A DNA stretch of 64,000 bases from Phymorhynchus buccinoides (GCA_017654935.2 CM065703.1:43612936-43676935), one strand, 5' to 3'. Counted from the first letter of the stretch, positions 48,193 to 60,235 are shown. Program-made: numbers and translations. The notes: generated by a model from the letters alone, not told the origin.

Positions 48193-48413
48193 TCAGGCAG
48201 CATACACAGTCTCACCCATACAGTCTCTCAAATTTACACACAATGCCCCTCCCCCCACCCTCACTTACCCGCCATGCTATGCATCAGGCAGGCAACACAC
48301 AGTCTCACCCATACAGTCTCTCAAATTTACACACAATGCCCCTCCCCCCACCCTCACTTACCCGCCATGCTATACATCAGGCAGGCAAACACAGTCTCAC
48401 CCATACAGTCACC
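48193..48413 (+). repeat. Tandem repeat, about 93-bp unit, 2.4 copies
   Basis: The unit contains CAGTCTCACCCATACAGTCT and TTTACACACAATGCCCCTCC. It is followed by a C-run and (CA)n at 48412-48450. Confidence 0.9.
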
Positions 48414-48450
48414 CCCCCCCCCCCCACACACACACACACACACACACACA

Positions 48451-49780
48451 AGGACGCGCACGCATACACACTTTTATGTCTGGGACACACACTAAGTAAC
48501 TTGTCTTGCTAGTTAGCCTAGCCTAGATCAAAGTGTCTTTGGTTAGGCCTAGGCCTAGATCTACTTTCTGTTTGCTCTTTCTTTTTTCGTTTAAAAAAAA
48601 ATCTATTCTTAATTAACAATCTATCACTTATTGCAACAAAGATGATGTTAATTATGCATGTCTGCGCTTTAAAATCAAAGTTTACTTGACTTATTCTAGA
48701 CTCAGATCAAGCTGAATCGTGAATGTTGGCACTGTGGCGGGCACTGCGTCTGCGCCATCGCTGTCTGCATGGCGCTCGGCACTTCATGCCCGATTGAAAC
48801 AGTGCCAGCATTTTTCATTGAAGATGTTTGAGGAGTTGAAAAAAATTAGGATTCTTAAAGGCTTCTTGAATTTTAAAATGGATACGCACAACTGACTTAA
48901 AATGCCCCCAAAGCCGAGAAAAAGACAGAAAACCGAGGCCTATCAAACTTCGTCTACCATTTCCGGTTAAATTTTATTGACAGTCTGAGCCGACAATGGG
49001 TGTTTGTGATTATTGCTGTTAAACTTCTTCTAAGTCGCACCCGTGTAAAAACCGATATCATCACATTTTATTTGAGCAATAAATGTGATCAAATGCAAAA
49101 TCTGAACTTACAGGCTTGCGTATTTTGTCCGGCATTACGCTTGAAAGTGAGTACATCGCATCGTTTCAAACAACTTCGCTAGGCCTCGCTGAATGCAGCG
49201 CGCGCGTGTGCGGCTAGGATCGTTAGGTTCGTTTGGTTGACTTGTGGGGAAACGATGTGCTATAAATAGATTTTCGGTTACTGCCGTTGTATAGAAGGGA
49301 GATTATCCTGTCTTCTCATGGGTATGGTTTTTTCAGCTTGGTTTTCGCTCAGTTACGGAAAGTGTGAAGAAAAAAGTTGATTTTTGTACAGTTTTTTCTA
49401 ACAGTAATAAATAATTTTGTGGTTTACATCAATGGAATCCTCAGTTTTTGCTGAAGAAGTAGATACCAAGTATAGCCGTATCCGATGTGCATCGCTTTCC
49501 CACAAAGCCGAGAAAACAGTGTGCCGAATGAGCTTATTTTAGAAACGCGACGTCGGCTGGCTCAAATTTATAAAAGTAGCTATTATGTCTTGTAGTTGTT
49601 TTTAATTTGCTTGATTTTTATAGGCTTTCAACACACAAAAATAGACATTCATCAAAAAGTTGAAACAATAAACTTTATTTCACAACAAATTTGAGACCAG
49701 TCTGTGCTCAAATAGCTGAGAACTGAGAAGTTGAAAATGATGAAAATCAGGGTTTGAGTCAAAATGATTGACGTCAAAGA
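48451..49780. other. Gene-free stretch with a small inverted repeat
   Basis: A 12-bp inverted repeat (TGTTGGCACTGT at about 48724 and ACAGTGCCAGCA near 48800) flanks a GC-rich passage of about 75 bp that stands out from its AT-rich surroundings. No protein or RNA family is recognised. Confidence 0.4.
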
Positions 49781-49785
49781 CGCGC

Positions 49786-50245
49786 TGTGCCGCTACTGAC
49801 ACATTCTGATTTTGGAGGAGGTCAAAAGGAAAAAAATTATTTGGAAGATTTTTTTTAAAAGACAGGAGAATGGGCCAATAAGTCAGAAAGATAGTAGATG
49901 ACAGAAAGTAAAGGGAAAAGGCAGAGTCAAAGAGAGTGGCAGATTAGAAGAAGTTACAAGCACAGAACTTCCAGAAGGTGGGGGAACTATTTTAAGAAAG
50001 ACTCCCGATATCCCCACAGGGAATAATTAAGTCAAATCCGCTGACTATTGCTGAAAGTCAGCAACACTTCTTGCTTTGGGGCATCCTTCACCTTGGATTT
50101 AATTTACTTACGTGTGAAGAGTGCAAGGCAAGGCATGGGTTCTTCCAGAAGGTGGGGGAACTATTGTAAGAAAGACGTGTGAAGAGTGCAAGGCAAGGCA
50201 TGGGTTCTTCCAGAAGGTGGGGGAACTATTGTAAGAAAGACGAAA
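49786..50245 (+). repeat. Interspersed repeat R1, copy 2, with a 65-bp duplication
   Basis: Matches R1 at 13383-13740 (reverse) and 57640-58160 through CTGACACATTCTGATTTTGG, AATGGGCCAATAAGTCAG and GATAGTAGATGA. At its right end a 65-bp unit (CGTGTGAAGAGTGCAAGGCA) is present twice, at 50111 and 50176. Confidence 0.7.
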
Positions 50246-51029
50246 AGAAAAATGAAGAATATTTTGGGTAAAATAGATGTTATTAAAATACGGAAATAGC
50301 GCTTTGGGTTCAGGGAGTAGCTACACTACAGGGTTTACTTGCATCCCTTTAATTAGAGGATCACCTCAGTGGTTGGCTCTTTCTACCCACATGTATTGTA
50401 AGTTTTCAAATCGATTTCCGAACTTATCTATTTTAAAAATGTTCTTCATTTTTCTTTTCACCTTGTGCTGGTTTGCTTAAATGGACTTTTCGGCCTAGTG
50501 CAGAGAAGACACCATTCTTTTATAGAAATGGGGTTGATCCACAAGATAGTGTTTGTTATCGATGTAAATTATTCCCCCTATCATATAGATAGGGCAGGAC
50601 AATAAAATATTAATGTTTAGATAGATATGAATTTTTGTAAATTGCCATAAGAATATATATATATATTTTGTAAATATGAAATAGATAGATGTACATATCA
50701 CCTTTTAATAATAAATAAGGGCCAAATTTGGCTTTTTATGAATAAAACAACCAAATTTTAACCTCATAGCCTTTGAATTTTAATACAACAGGGAGGGTTG
50801 TATTATGGCCGACAAACAAAATAATTTTATTAATCTATTTTACATCACTAGTAATTTATTAAGTGTCACGAGACACAAAATACTATATTTTATAAATTTT
50901 AAATCCTTTCAATGTAATAAATAAACTTGCGCTTTTAAGAACTCCCCCTTTATATTATATGTTCCGTCCACGTCCTTGTTTCGTCTTTTGTGTCTTGCGT
51001 TTGTTTTATTTTTAGCTCCTCATACTAAC

Positions 51030-51105
51030 CCAATACAAATGTCCCATATGTGCCTTCCCAGGTCGAGAGGACGTAAAGCCCAAAATTTCATTCATTCATT
51101 CAGTG
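51030..51105 (+). repeat. Interspersed repeat 3' tail, second copy
   Basis: Diverged match to 12470-12580: ACAAATGTCCCATATGTGCC, GAGAGGACGTAAAG and a (CATT)n end. Confidence 0.5.
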
Positions 51106-51384
51106 TTTGTTAGCCTATATACATACTTACGATAATTCCATAAATTCGAAAGAGATCTGTCTATATACTTACTCATACACTGTTTGTTCCCCATTGGGAC
51201 AAAAAGTAAACCAGCACATACTTTTATTTTACACAGCTGGCATCCTTTAAGGATCCACCACTATTAACAGTGGCATTTTAAGCTATAAAGCCTTTTCAAG
51301 CCACATTTCTACAGTGAATGGAGGGTTGGTAGAGAGAGAACAGACACAGAGAGAAACATACTAGAGACAATGATGTGTACTAAC

Positions 51385-51520
51385 CCGGCCCGTGCCGTAC
51401 CGCTGTTCATACTCCAGCACCTGTTGCTGGATTCTCTGCAGCTCATGACTCCAGCGGGGCTGTTGCTGCAGATCCGGACGGTGCTGCAGCCGCCGCTGAA
51501 GTCGCTGCAGCCAGTTTTTC
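51385..51520 (-). CDS. Putative orphan internal exon, 45 codons, unrecognised
   Basis: On the minus strand TTATTTAATTTAAG gives an acceptor at 51521-51522 and CGG|GTTAGT a donor at 51384-51383. Between them 136 bp encode, after one leading base, KNWLQRLQRRLQ...SHELQRIQQQVLEYEQRYGTGR. The peptide is amphipathic and Gln/Arg-rich, consistent with a helix or coiled coil. It ends exactly at a codon boundary. I cannot name the family and find no neighbouring exons on this strand, so this is either one exon of a gene with long introns or a chance frame. GC content is higher than in the flanks, which favours a real exon. Confidence 0.35.
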
Positions 51521-51839
51521 CTTAAATTAAATAAATTTATGCTGATAGGCAGATGGAGTTGCTGGCGAGCGCGCCCTCTGTGCACACACACACACACACA
51601 CACACAGAAAACCAACACTGTCACACAGCAGTCTGCAACAACCAGGACCAATACTACTGCCTTCCAAAAACTTGTGTGTGTGCCTAGAGAGAGGGGCTGT
51701 AAGATGGGTGTCCACTGAAGCCTGGATGACTCCTTACATACAGATGTGACAGAGTGCCGTATTTCATAAGGCCTACCTGTCACGCAATACTATTTAGCAT
51801 ACGACAAGTGTGCCGAGCCCCTTTTCCAAGCCAGGCACG

Positions 51840-53390
51840 CCTCACTATACGACGTCATATCTATTTTTAGACGTGTCACTTTTCAAATCGCATCATGCGA
51901 CCCGGTTTTTCAAATCTCCAACGGCCTCCCCTCAAATCTGAAGCGTTTTTATGATTAAAATCGAAAGCCGGATGTTTGCCTTTTTTAAAATGAGGGCTAC
52001 ACATGTCTAGAAGGGTTTTTATGACCTATTTTTCCTTCTTTGGCGTCTGTATTTTCATTTTGAGGGTAGGGTTAGTTAGATAACCGTAAAAACTTCGATT
52101 TTCTTCTTATTTTCGTTTTTTCTCTTCCGTTATGTAAATAACGAATCAAACTACCAGCAGACACCAAACAAAGGTACTTTGTACCCTTAAATATTTAGAA
52201 AGGATTCATAATAGAAAGAGGGGTGGTTAAATCGAGATTTCCTTCTTTGGCGTCTGTATTTGAGTTTAAGATGACAGAGGTATTTTAATTTCAAAAACTC
52301 CATAAAACAGTGAAGTTTATTGTTTTGTTTTTTGTTCTTTTCGCCTTTGCTGTTATTATAGATGTCATTCACCCTGTTCTTGTTCATCTGTGACAAGCCA
52401 TATAAGGGAGGCAGTACTTTAGAATCGGGGTGTGGGTTTTGTACCAGTCTGAGAGACCCAAAGCGTCTTTTTATCTATTCAGCAACAACTCTTCAACTGC
52501 TTATGATAAAATTCAAACAGGGAGTGACTAGTTCAATGTATCAAGGATGATGCTCGTTATCTCAGATAATAGCTAGGTATAATATGGCTGTAAATAACCG
52601 TTTTTAACGGATTAAACTACCAACATAGTGTTTTTGGCTTTCTCTTGTAATTTAATCATAATATTAAAAACCTGTTTACTAATCGAGATTGTGCCATTGA
52701 ATGACTGTAAAGTTTCGTTATAAAGTACTGATTTTATTTCAAGATAACCGTTAAAACCGTTAGAATTAACTTAAATATCTTTAAATTGCCATATCTTAAA
52801 CTAATGGACATGTACTTATTGCGTTTTAATGCAAATAATGTCTTTTTCCTCAAGCTTGATGACCATTGACTCAATTCAATTGACGACCCAGTTTTAACGG
52901 TTGTAACTGCCAACAAAAGATTATTTTTTCTTTTTATAAAGAAAATCTCGAGAACCGCTGAAAACGATTTGTATTGCAATTTAAAATAAAAAAATACATG
53001 GACGAAAGAGCGTTAATTTTATATTCTCCATTCACATTATCGATTAAATAACGGTTAAAATGCTCAGACTGGTTCCTTTTATATGTATTATATTAAAATA
53101 GATTCAGACAATTATTTGGAATGAGATATATAATACAGAGAGAGACACAGATAGAGATAGATCCACACACAGACAGACAGAGACTGAAAGAGACAGACAG
53201 ACACTGACAGACAGACAGACAGACAGAGACAGGAAATACAAAGAAATGAAAAATAAACACCGAAGGTGCTGATAGGACCCAGATATGCACCAACCACGCC
53301 TGCCCTATCAACACGAGAGCAACCCTGCTCCAGCCCTGAAAGTCCGTGTGTGTTACTGGTGAGCAGGCACACATTCCACTGTGCCACTCT
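51840..53390. other. Gene-free AT-rich stretch
   Basis: Contains scattered AACCGTTAAAACCGTT-like words (52570-53060), a duplicated phrase CCTTCTTTGGCGTCTGTATT (near 52030 and 52240) and an AGAC-rich simple repeat at about 53140-53230. Nothing coding is supported. Confidence 0.45.
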
Positions 53391-53395
53391 ACACT

Positions 53396-53540
53396 CTACG
53401 TACTAGTATAAGGCGATCCTTTTCCTAGACTGAGACCCCTGCACCTTATAATGTGACTAATAATATAGTAAGAAAGTGTAATAACAAAAGCTCAGTTTTG
53501 TGTCAAATGTGGGGGCTGCGCCTTGTAATACAGTACTTTT
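53396..53540 (-). mobile_element. MITE M2, diverged reverse copy
   Basis: The sequence GAGACCCCTGCACCTTATAA, then AATAATATAGTAA and CTCAGTTTTGTGT, matches the reverse complement of the MITE at 60070-60235. The ends are less well preserved (TATAAGGCGA on the left, CCTTGTAATACAGTA on the right). It lies about 130 bp upstream of the first recognised exon of the P-type transposase. Confidence 0.7.
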
Positions 53541-53672
53541 CGTTCTCAAAGTTAAGCGATTTCACTTTTCATTTACAGTTGTCAGTTTTTCAACATAAAA
53601 AATATATAATTCTATCGATACAATCTGCATGTACTATTAATACTATTTTTTGTTCTTTTCATTTCTTGTCAG

Positions 53673-53876
53673 ACTTTAAGGTCAGCTCCACCTGCCCCTG
53701 AGCGCGTGGCCTACTATGATTTTGAAGACGTGAGGAAAGATCTGGAATCGGTGAAAAGTCCCTGGATTTTAAAGGAGAGCACAGCGACTTCATTTCAACT
53801 GGGCCTGAGTTCTGACCATGGCTGGAAGATGGTGGTCAGCCTTGCTTCGGAAAATGGAATGCAGGCTGATGTAAAG
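53673..53876 (+). CDS. P-type transposase, exon A (68 codons)
   Basis: The reading frame TLRSAPPAPERVAYYDF...SPWILKES...SFQLGLSSDHGWKMVVSLA is open across the whole exon with consensus-like splice sites on both sides. It joins in frame to ALGLLPVLHLSTNL at 55332. I do not recognise this N-terminal segment as a known domain. It sits where sequence between the THAP domain and the dimerisation helix would be expected. The upstream exon carrying a start codon is not identified. Confidence 0.6.
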
Positions 53877-53929
53877 GTATTACTACTTTCGATGAATTAA
53901 AAACCAAAAAGTCCATTACATATTTAGTC

Positions 53930-54424
53930 CCCGAGCCAAAGGTTCGGGAACTATTGTTTCTGTCTGGTCCGTCCGGTGTCCGTCCGTCTGTCCGGCTATT
54001 CGTCCGTTTTTCTCAAAAACTATTCAGTCTAGTAGTATCATCATCAAATTTAGTATACTAGTTTGCCAAGATGCAAGCTATCCACTGATGTATTTAGTTT
54101 TACATTAAGGTCAAGGTCGCGCCAGTTACGGGGTTCAAACCCCAAAACACATAATCGCTAATATCTCGCGAAGTTTTGCATGTATTTCAATGCAGTCTTT
54201 TTCACAACATTTCTTGATGAATGGTCTATAACACAGTTGTCATGAATTTTTCTGTGTGCATGATCGCGTGCTCTCAAATTACGGGTCCGAACCCCAAGGC
54301 TATATAAAAAATTATTCAGTTACGTGCCGTTTTGATGCGTTTTGATGTATGTGTACAGCTGACACATTCCGATTTCGGAGTAGCTCGGCAATGCAGCCGC
54401 TCGGAGTTGCACTTGTTTGTTTTT
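53930..54424 (+). repeat. Interspersed repeat R2 inside the transposase intron
   Basis: Starts CCCGAGCCAAAGGTTCGGGA, contains a GTCCG-rich passage (GTCCGTCCGGTGTCCGTCCG) and ends CGGAGTAGCTCGGCAATGCA...GAGTTGCACTTGTTT. Near its end it carries GTACAGCTGACACATTCCGA, almost identical to a module in R1. The class is unknown; no TIR or coding region was found. Confidence 0.55.
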
Positions 54425-55331
54425 TAATTTTATAGTTCAGCTTAGAAAGCAAGCCACCTTGAAAAAAATCAAAGTCACAAATGAGAAAGGGCGTAAAATG
54501 CCGCAAGGCTCACTTCTAGCCCTTATTACTACTACTACTGCTACTACTACTAAACATTTGTACACAAGTCATGAACTTAAACCAAAAAAATTGTTGTTGC
54601 CTTCTGCTGACTTTTGCTTAGCAGAAGGGTTAAAATAAATGCATTGGCACATAAGTTTCAAACTATTATTAGTATTAATGTGAATTCTTTTTGTGTGGTC
54701 AGTCTGGGTAATACCTTCAATTACAACCACTGCACCTACAGACTTCAAAGTTTGGTTGGGTAGAACTAGACGATTTTGTTAAATGGATAATAATTTGATC
54801 ATAATAATTATATAAAGTGTGCTTGACAAATTATGGCCTGGGAATGCAAAAGAATAAGAAGAAATATGATATGCAAACATTAAAGTAAATTAGCATAGTA
54901 ATAGTTTAATGATACAAATGTTTTGTTGTGCTTACTCTTATAGTCCTAAGCGCTTACAAAATAATAAGATACATGAAAATGAATAACAATGAAATGCATA
55001 AAAAAATAAAAAAAAAATAAAAAAAACCCACACACAATGAAATGCATAAATAGACATTATAAAAAACCCCAGTGAGAACATCACATGAGCACACAAACAC
55101 ATGCTCACAATACACACACGCACAAAAAGGGAGGAACCTTCAGCGTGTTGAAGTTGGCTGCCTAAGGAGAAGAAGAAGGAAGCTTGGTAGAAATGTAATG
55201 AATTATGAATTTAATGCCAATTTGTTTATAATTGTAAGTACAAGCGGTCATTGTAAAATTCCTTAAGTTAGATTTTTCTCTGCCTTGCATTCTAGCTGCA
55301 TCTAATTTTCTAATTATGTATGTGTTCACAG

Positions 55332-57354
55332 GCACTTGGCCTATTACCTGTCCTACACCTGTCAACCAACCTGGAGACACAGAAGCTGAACAAGTTTTTA
55401 AGCAGTCTTCAAGAGATGACGGTGTGCACTGGAGTGACTGATGCTTCACTGCAAGATTTAGCCGGGCCCCCGGACGGTAAAGGCTCTTATTACCAGTACA
55501 TAACGTATGAGCTGGTCAACGGACAGGTTTCCCATGTATGCTGTGTTAGATCTGTGCAGTGCCAGGGTCTTCTGCCGGCTGGGTCAGCCATGTGCGGCCC
55601 TTGTGGCCAGGTTCAGCAGCGACTCGTTGACAAGAGGCAAAAGCTGAACACCAGGATCACACAGCCCATTAGCGCAAACCATCCACTGCACTCTATGCCA
55701 AAGGAGCACATTAAGGAGGCTTTCAAGAAACTTCGCCAAGAAAACACTCAGCTGCAGAAAAAAATTCAAGCATTCAATGACAGCCTTGACAACAAGTCAG
55801 TTTAAGTGTCTCAGGAGTTGCACCAAAGCTTGAGTGCTATAAGTGCATCATCTTTTGAACTGCCGCTCCAACAACTCTTTTGGGAGGAACAGCAGAAGGC
55901 TTTCCGAACGAAAAACCGAGGAATGCGATGGCATCCGATGATCATTCGGCTGGCTATTTTGCTCCACAGCAAGAGCAAAGCAGCCTATGAAACTCTTAGG
56001 ACCACTGGTATTGTGCAGTTGCCTGGAGAAGCAACTCTCCGTGAATATACAGGTGCCACTCACGCCAAGCAAGGATTTCAGCCTGAAATCATGGATGAAC
56101 TTAGAAAGTTTGCTGATAATTTAAATGAAAATCAGAAGTACGTCGTTTTGTTGCACGACGAAATGACAATTAAATCAGATCTTGTCTTCGATCAGAGATC
56201 AGGAGCCTTAGTTGGCTTTGTGAACAAGGACACGTGGACGTTTGATGAGACTCAGGAGAAACTGGCAACACATGCTCTTGTGTTTTATGTGGTTGGGGTC
56301 AATTCCAGTCTAAAGATGAGTCTGGGGTATTTTGGTACCAGGACTACCACTGCTGATCAGCTGATGCCACTCCTATGGACAGCAATTGGCTGCATAGAAG
56401 AATGCGGCTTGAAGGTGATTGCCAGCACGAGTGACAAAGCGTCTCCAAACCAGCAACTGTACCAGCTGCACCAGTTGCCTGGTGTTCAGGATGTGTGCTT
56501 CAAGGCAGTAAACATCTGCTCCAGAGAGAGAAATTTTCTTTCTCTCTGACCCACCTCACTTGATAAAAACTGTCCGCAACAACCTTCAAAGCAGTGGTAG
56601 TGGACAAAACACAAAACTGCTCTGGAAAGATGACAATTATTTGTTGTGGAAACACATAACTGAACTATACAACACAGATCTGCGGCTAGGCTTGGACAGG
56701 ACCAGACTGACCGCAGAACATATCTACCTCACTCCGCATTCCAAAATGAAGGTGAGTTTGGCTGCCCAAGTGCTCAGCCAGCGAGTTGGGAGGGTCCTCA
56801 AGAACTATTTTCCAGATGAAACTCATGAAACGTCAAAGTTCATTCTGTTGATGGATAGGTTTTTTGATTGTCTCAATTCAAGAATTCTCATGGAAGGAGA
56901 CCGAACCCTCAAGCTAGATCTGAAGGCGTACACAGAAATGGATGATCCACGATTTGACTTTCTAGAGGGTGAGTTCCTGTCGTACCTGGAAGACTGGCAG
57001 GCTTCAGTCAACAACCGTCCTGGGAACTTCAGTCGCAGTGATCGGCAGAAGATGTTTTTAACTCATCAGACTTCCCGAGGACTTGTGATGACTGTTCATG
57101 CCTTTGTTGGTGCTGTGAAGTATTTATTGAGACATGGGGTGTCCTTTGTTCTCGCCAACAAGTTCTGCCAAGACCCTCTTGAAGAACACTTTGGTAGACA
57201 TCGGACCATGGGGCGAACTGCAGAAAACCCAAACTTGTATGTGTTTGGCTATCAGGAGAGCAATCTCCGCTTGCAGCGCAGTCTGTCTCTGATGGTCACA
57301 CCCAAGGGAAATGTTCATGGTGCGCATCATCAACGGCCTGAGTCAGTCCTCTGA
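55332..57354 (+). pseudogene. P-type transposase, catalytic block with one stop and one frameshift
   Basis: 55332-55802 is open and ends in the dimerisation-type helix. TAA at 55803 interrupts, and the same frame continues VSQELHQSL to about 56540. After a one-base frame change it runs to TGA at 57352-57354. Candidate catalytic acidic residues are visible in order: Asp in LLHDEMTIKSDLVF, Asp in STSDKASPNQQLY, an Asp in MDRFFDCLNSR, and Glu in FCQDPLEEHFGRHR. The SDPPHLIKTVRNNL block belongs to the GTP-binding insertion region of this family. The frame change lies in AATTTTCTTT, and one T fewer restores SDPPHL. The family cuts and pastes DNA using GTP as cofactor. All core blocks are present, so damage is recent or artefactual. 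Confidence 0.88.
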
Positions 57355-57639
57355 AAAAGAAGAAGAAAGTCTAGGCATGGCAGTTTACACCAGTAAGGAT
57401 TCCAGTCTCTCAGGGTATTTGGAAGAGGAACTTTGAAACAATCCATGACAGAAAAGATCAAAGTGTTTCCACAAACTATATGATATCTTGTGAATCATAG
57501 ACAACTCTAAATTTTCATTTTCAATACCTTTCTTTTATAGTCATTTTTGTGTGTTTTGTTTGTTTGGGAAAAAAGTTGGCTAAGAATATGATTATGTCTT
57601 TGGCACGTTGTTGTTGTTTCCGTTCCCCAGCTTAAACGC

Positions 57640-58160
57640 TCTGGGGGCACACCCATGGGTGGGAAGATTACGTGTATGGCTGCTTTTAAAGGGCCCTGCC
57701 ACATGGGCGGCCATACTCCGACTTCAGGGGACTTCGCTCCATTCATGGAGCCACCCACACATTCACTCCACCCGTGGGGTGACAGCTTCTTCTTCTGCGT
57801 TCCCAGGTCATATGGCCGTAATGGGTCAGGTACATATGTTTTCAGTGTTCACTGGTCTCCACGCTGCGTACAGACGACAAATTCTGATTTCGGAGGACCT
57901 CAAAGTCGAAAAATTATTTGGAAGATTTTTTGGAGAAAAAAAGCAGGTGAATGGGCCATTAAGTCAGAAAGATAGTAGATGATAAAAAGGACAAGGCAGA
58001 GTCGAAGAGAGTGGCAGATTAGATGAAGTTACAGCCCATAAATTCCACAAGATGAGGGAACTATTGTTACGAAAGACCCACCGGTATCCCCACGAAAAGA
58101 GACTCGTTGGGGGGGGGGGCAGGGTCATCCAGCTCCCTGTATGGAGGCACGAGGCATCTA
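57640..58160 (+). repeat. Interspersed repeat R1, copy 3 (longest)
   Basis: Begins near ACACCCATGGGTGGGAAG and contains CATATGGCCGTAATGGGTCA, CCACGCTGCGTACAG, TTCTGATTTCGGAGGACCTC, AATGGGCCATTAAGTCAG and, at the end, GTATGGAGGCACGAGGCAT. It starts about 285 bp after the transposase stop. Frames in it match only parts of the other copies. Confidence 0.75.
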
Positions 58161-58239
58161 CCTACAGTGCCCCAATATTGAATTCACTCACTTGTGTGTT
58201 TGAAAAAAAGTTAACTGTTATTTTTGTTGTTATTTGTTT

Positions 58240-58900
58240 CCATTTAGGTAAGCTGTACATCGAGAGAGTTGACTATTTTTTAAATTGAACCAAAGTGAGA
58301 GAGTTGACTTATTTTTTAAAATTTGGATTGAAGTAAAATGAGAGTTGATTCTCTTCTCTTTTTTAAATTGAAGTAAACAAGTGAGCGAGTTGGTTATTTC
58401 TGTTTCTATGTTTGAGAAACAAGTTGTTTGTTAGCTTATTGTTTCTTGGTTTGGATTGAAGTAAAATGAGACACTTGACGAATTCTGTTTCTTGGTTTGA
58501 GAAACAAGTTTTTTGGGGTTTTTTAATTTTTAATTTGGTCTGAAGTAAAATGACAGTGGACTTAACCTTTTTTCTCATCTCAACCTTAAAAGTTTACTAC
58601 TCACACTTAGCTTTCACCAGGCATGCTCCCAGCTTTGTCACCGCTTGCACACTGAGTGTGGAGAGATACTGCTTTTTTGTTTTGGTTTGAACTGAAGCAA
58701 AATGAAAGTTGAATATTATTGTTTCTTGATTTGGATTTAGTAAAGTGAGATACCTGATTATTGTGGGTTTTTTTTGTTTGGACTGAAGTAAAATGAGTTA
58801 ATTATTATCTTGTTTTGTGGTTAGAACTGAATGAAGATGAGTGATTCTTTGGTTGGTTGGTTTTTGTTTGGACTGAAGTAAAATGAGATTTGATGGATTT
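58240..58900 (+). repeat. Degenerate tandem-like region around TTGGATTGAAGTAAAATGAG
   Basis: The phrase GATTGAAGTAAAATGAGAG, or a diverged form, recurs eight or more times at irregular spacing, often followed by GTTGA and a T-run. It continues weakly after the next MITE to about 59180. It is too diverged for a clean period. Confidence 0.65.
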
Positions 58901-58906
58901 TTGTTA

Positions 58907-59067
58907 ACGTGGAACCTCCCTTATAAGACCTCCCAATATATAAGACCTACTTATTTGAGACATTGCCCTTCTTTGTAAGTATTAAGATTACCTCCTTATT
59001 ATGACCCCTCCCTTATAAGACCTCATTTTGGATTATTTCTGAAGGGCTTATAAGGGAGGTTCTACTG
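58907..59067. mobile_element. Pogo/Tigger-like MITE M1, TA-flanked (161 bp)
   Basis: The left end ACGTGGAACCTCCCTTATAA and the right end, reverse complement CAGTAGAACCTCCCTTATAA, form TIRs of about 22 bp. TA lies outside both ends (58905-58906 and 59068-59069). The CAGT.GAACC start is characteristic of pogo/Tigger-type TIRs. The interior has further copies of TATAAGACC and one GACCCCTCCCTTATAAGACC at 59003-59022. Confidence 0.8.
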
Positions 59068-59189
59068 TATTTGGATTGAAGTATAGTGAAAGTGTGGCTA
59101 TTGCCTTTGGGGTAATTTTATAGTGAGAGTTGATGATTTAAAAACATTTGGTGTGTGGGTTTGATTGAAGAAAATTAAGAGTTGACCAA

Positions 59190-60065
59190 AAAAGAATAAA
59201 CAATCATGCTTCTACAAGTATATGCCTTTTTAAATGATCAACCAACTAAATACATGTGGGTGACAAACCAAGTCTAAGGAAGGGGAATAGTTCTACTTGC
59301 ACCTGTCCACCGCTGTGGTGGCGATTGTTGCTGATGATAATGGTTTTCTAAGTTTCTAGCGCTAGCGTGATCACTGTGTGCAGTGTTTTTTTTGTGTGGA
59401 TAGGTTGGGTGAAACTGAAACTAAAAGTAATTGATTATAAATATAATGTTGGTGATTGTCAGTTACATTGCCTGGTGTGTTTGTGTGTTGTTTTTTTTTG
59501 ATTGACTGAAAATAATGATGTTGTTGGGTGATTGTCAGCTACAGTGACTGAAACAAGAATGATGGCAACTGTAAAGTACAATGGCAGAAACAATGAAAGT
59601 AATTAACTTGGTCAGTGCTAACTGCTGTGATGTAGGTTTGGCGTTCTTTGTTATCCATTGCATCTCAACCAACAAGACTAGAGTAACTATTTTTTCGAGT
59701 GCTCATGTGTTGCTTTAATGGGAAAAAAGTATTTCACATATGCTCTAAAAATATAGAAACACATGGCAGGGTACTTGGCAATGAATGTCTTTGCATTTGG
59801 TGGGAGTGTACAGTGATGCACTGGGTGCTTGTATTCGCCTAGGGTGCTGGAAGACTTAATTATAATGGTGATATGTACATTGTGTGCCTTTTTTTTAAAA
59901 ATTGAGAATGAGAGTAAATAATTATAAAGTTGGTGATTGTCAACTATATTGTCTTTTATTTTGTTTGTGTGTGTGTGTTTTGGGTTGGGTTGGTGTTAAC
60001 CAAAAGGAATTCATTAAAATGATGGTGATTGTTAACTACATTGTGTGTGTGTTTGATTGAACTAA
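59190..60065. other. Gene-free stretch with degenerate repeats
   Basis: The phrase TTGGTGATTGTCAGTTACAT, or diverged forms, recurs near 59450, 59525, 59930 and 60025 with T-runs and GTGTGT words between. No gene is seen. Confidence 0.5.
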
Positions 60066-60069
60066 AGTA

Positions 60070-60235
60070 CCATATTTTACGGACTATAACTAAGGTGCAC
60101 CTTATTATCAGGCATCCCCCAACATTTTTACACAAAACTCAGATTTTGTTACTATATTATCAATCATATTATAAGGCGCAGGGGTCTCAATCATGAAAGA
60201 AAGTGTCACCTTAACTTATAGTCCGAAAAATACTG
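60070..60235 (+). mobile_element. TA-flanked MITE M2 (166 bp)
   Basis: The left end CCATATTTTACGGACTATAA and the right end, reverse complement CAGTATTTTTCGGACTATAA, are TIRs of about 30 bp, continued by GGTGCACC / GGTGACAC. TA flanks both sides (60068-60069 and 60236-60237). A reverse, diverged copy is at 53396-53540. The TA duplication and CAGT start fit the Tc1/mariner-pogo superfamily. Confidence 0.8.

Larger units (their letters stand above)
53673..57354 (+). pseudogene. P-element/THAP9-type transposase gene, nearly complete catalytic part
   Basis: Two coding blocks joined by an intron of 1455 bp: exon A 53673-53876 and block B 55332-57354. Exon A follows a TTTCTTGTCAG acceptor and ends AAG|GTATTA; block B follows TGTTCACAG and the junction is phase 0. 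The joined protein has about 735 residues. It shows a heptad-type helix (KLRQENTQLQKKI) before the core, then RWHPMIIRLAILLHSKSK and LPGEATLREYT, hallmarks of the P-element RNase H-like domain. Damage is one in-frame TAA at 55803-55805 and one frameshift near 56540. No THAP domain is found; it may lie on an unrecognised upstream exon. P-element TIRs were not found. Whether this is a resident transposon or a host-derived THAP9-like gene is open. Confidence 0.85.

Noticed and set aside
55162..57333. Several minus-strand frames of 60-95 codons over the transposase
   Set aside because: Shadows of the plus-strand P-type transposase, which has family motifs; the minus-strand frames have none.
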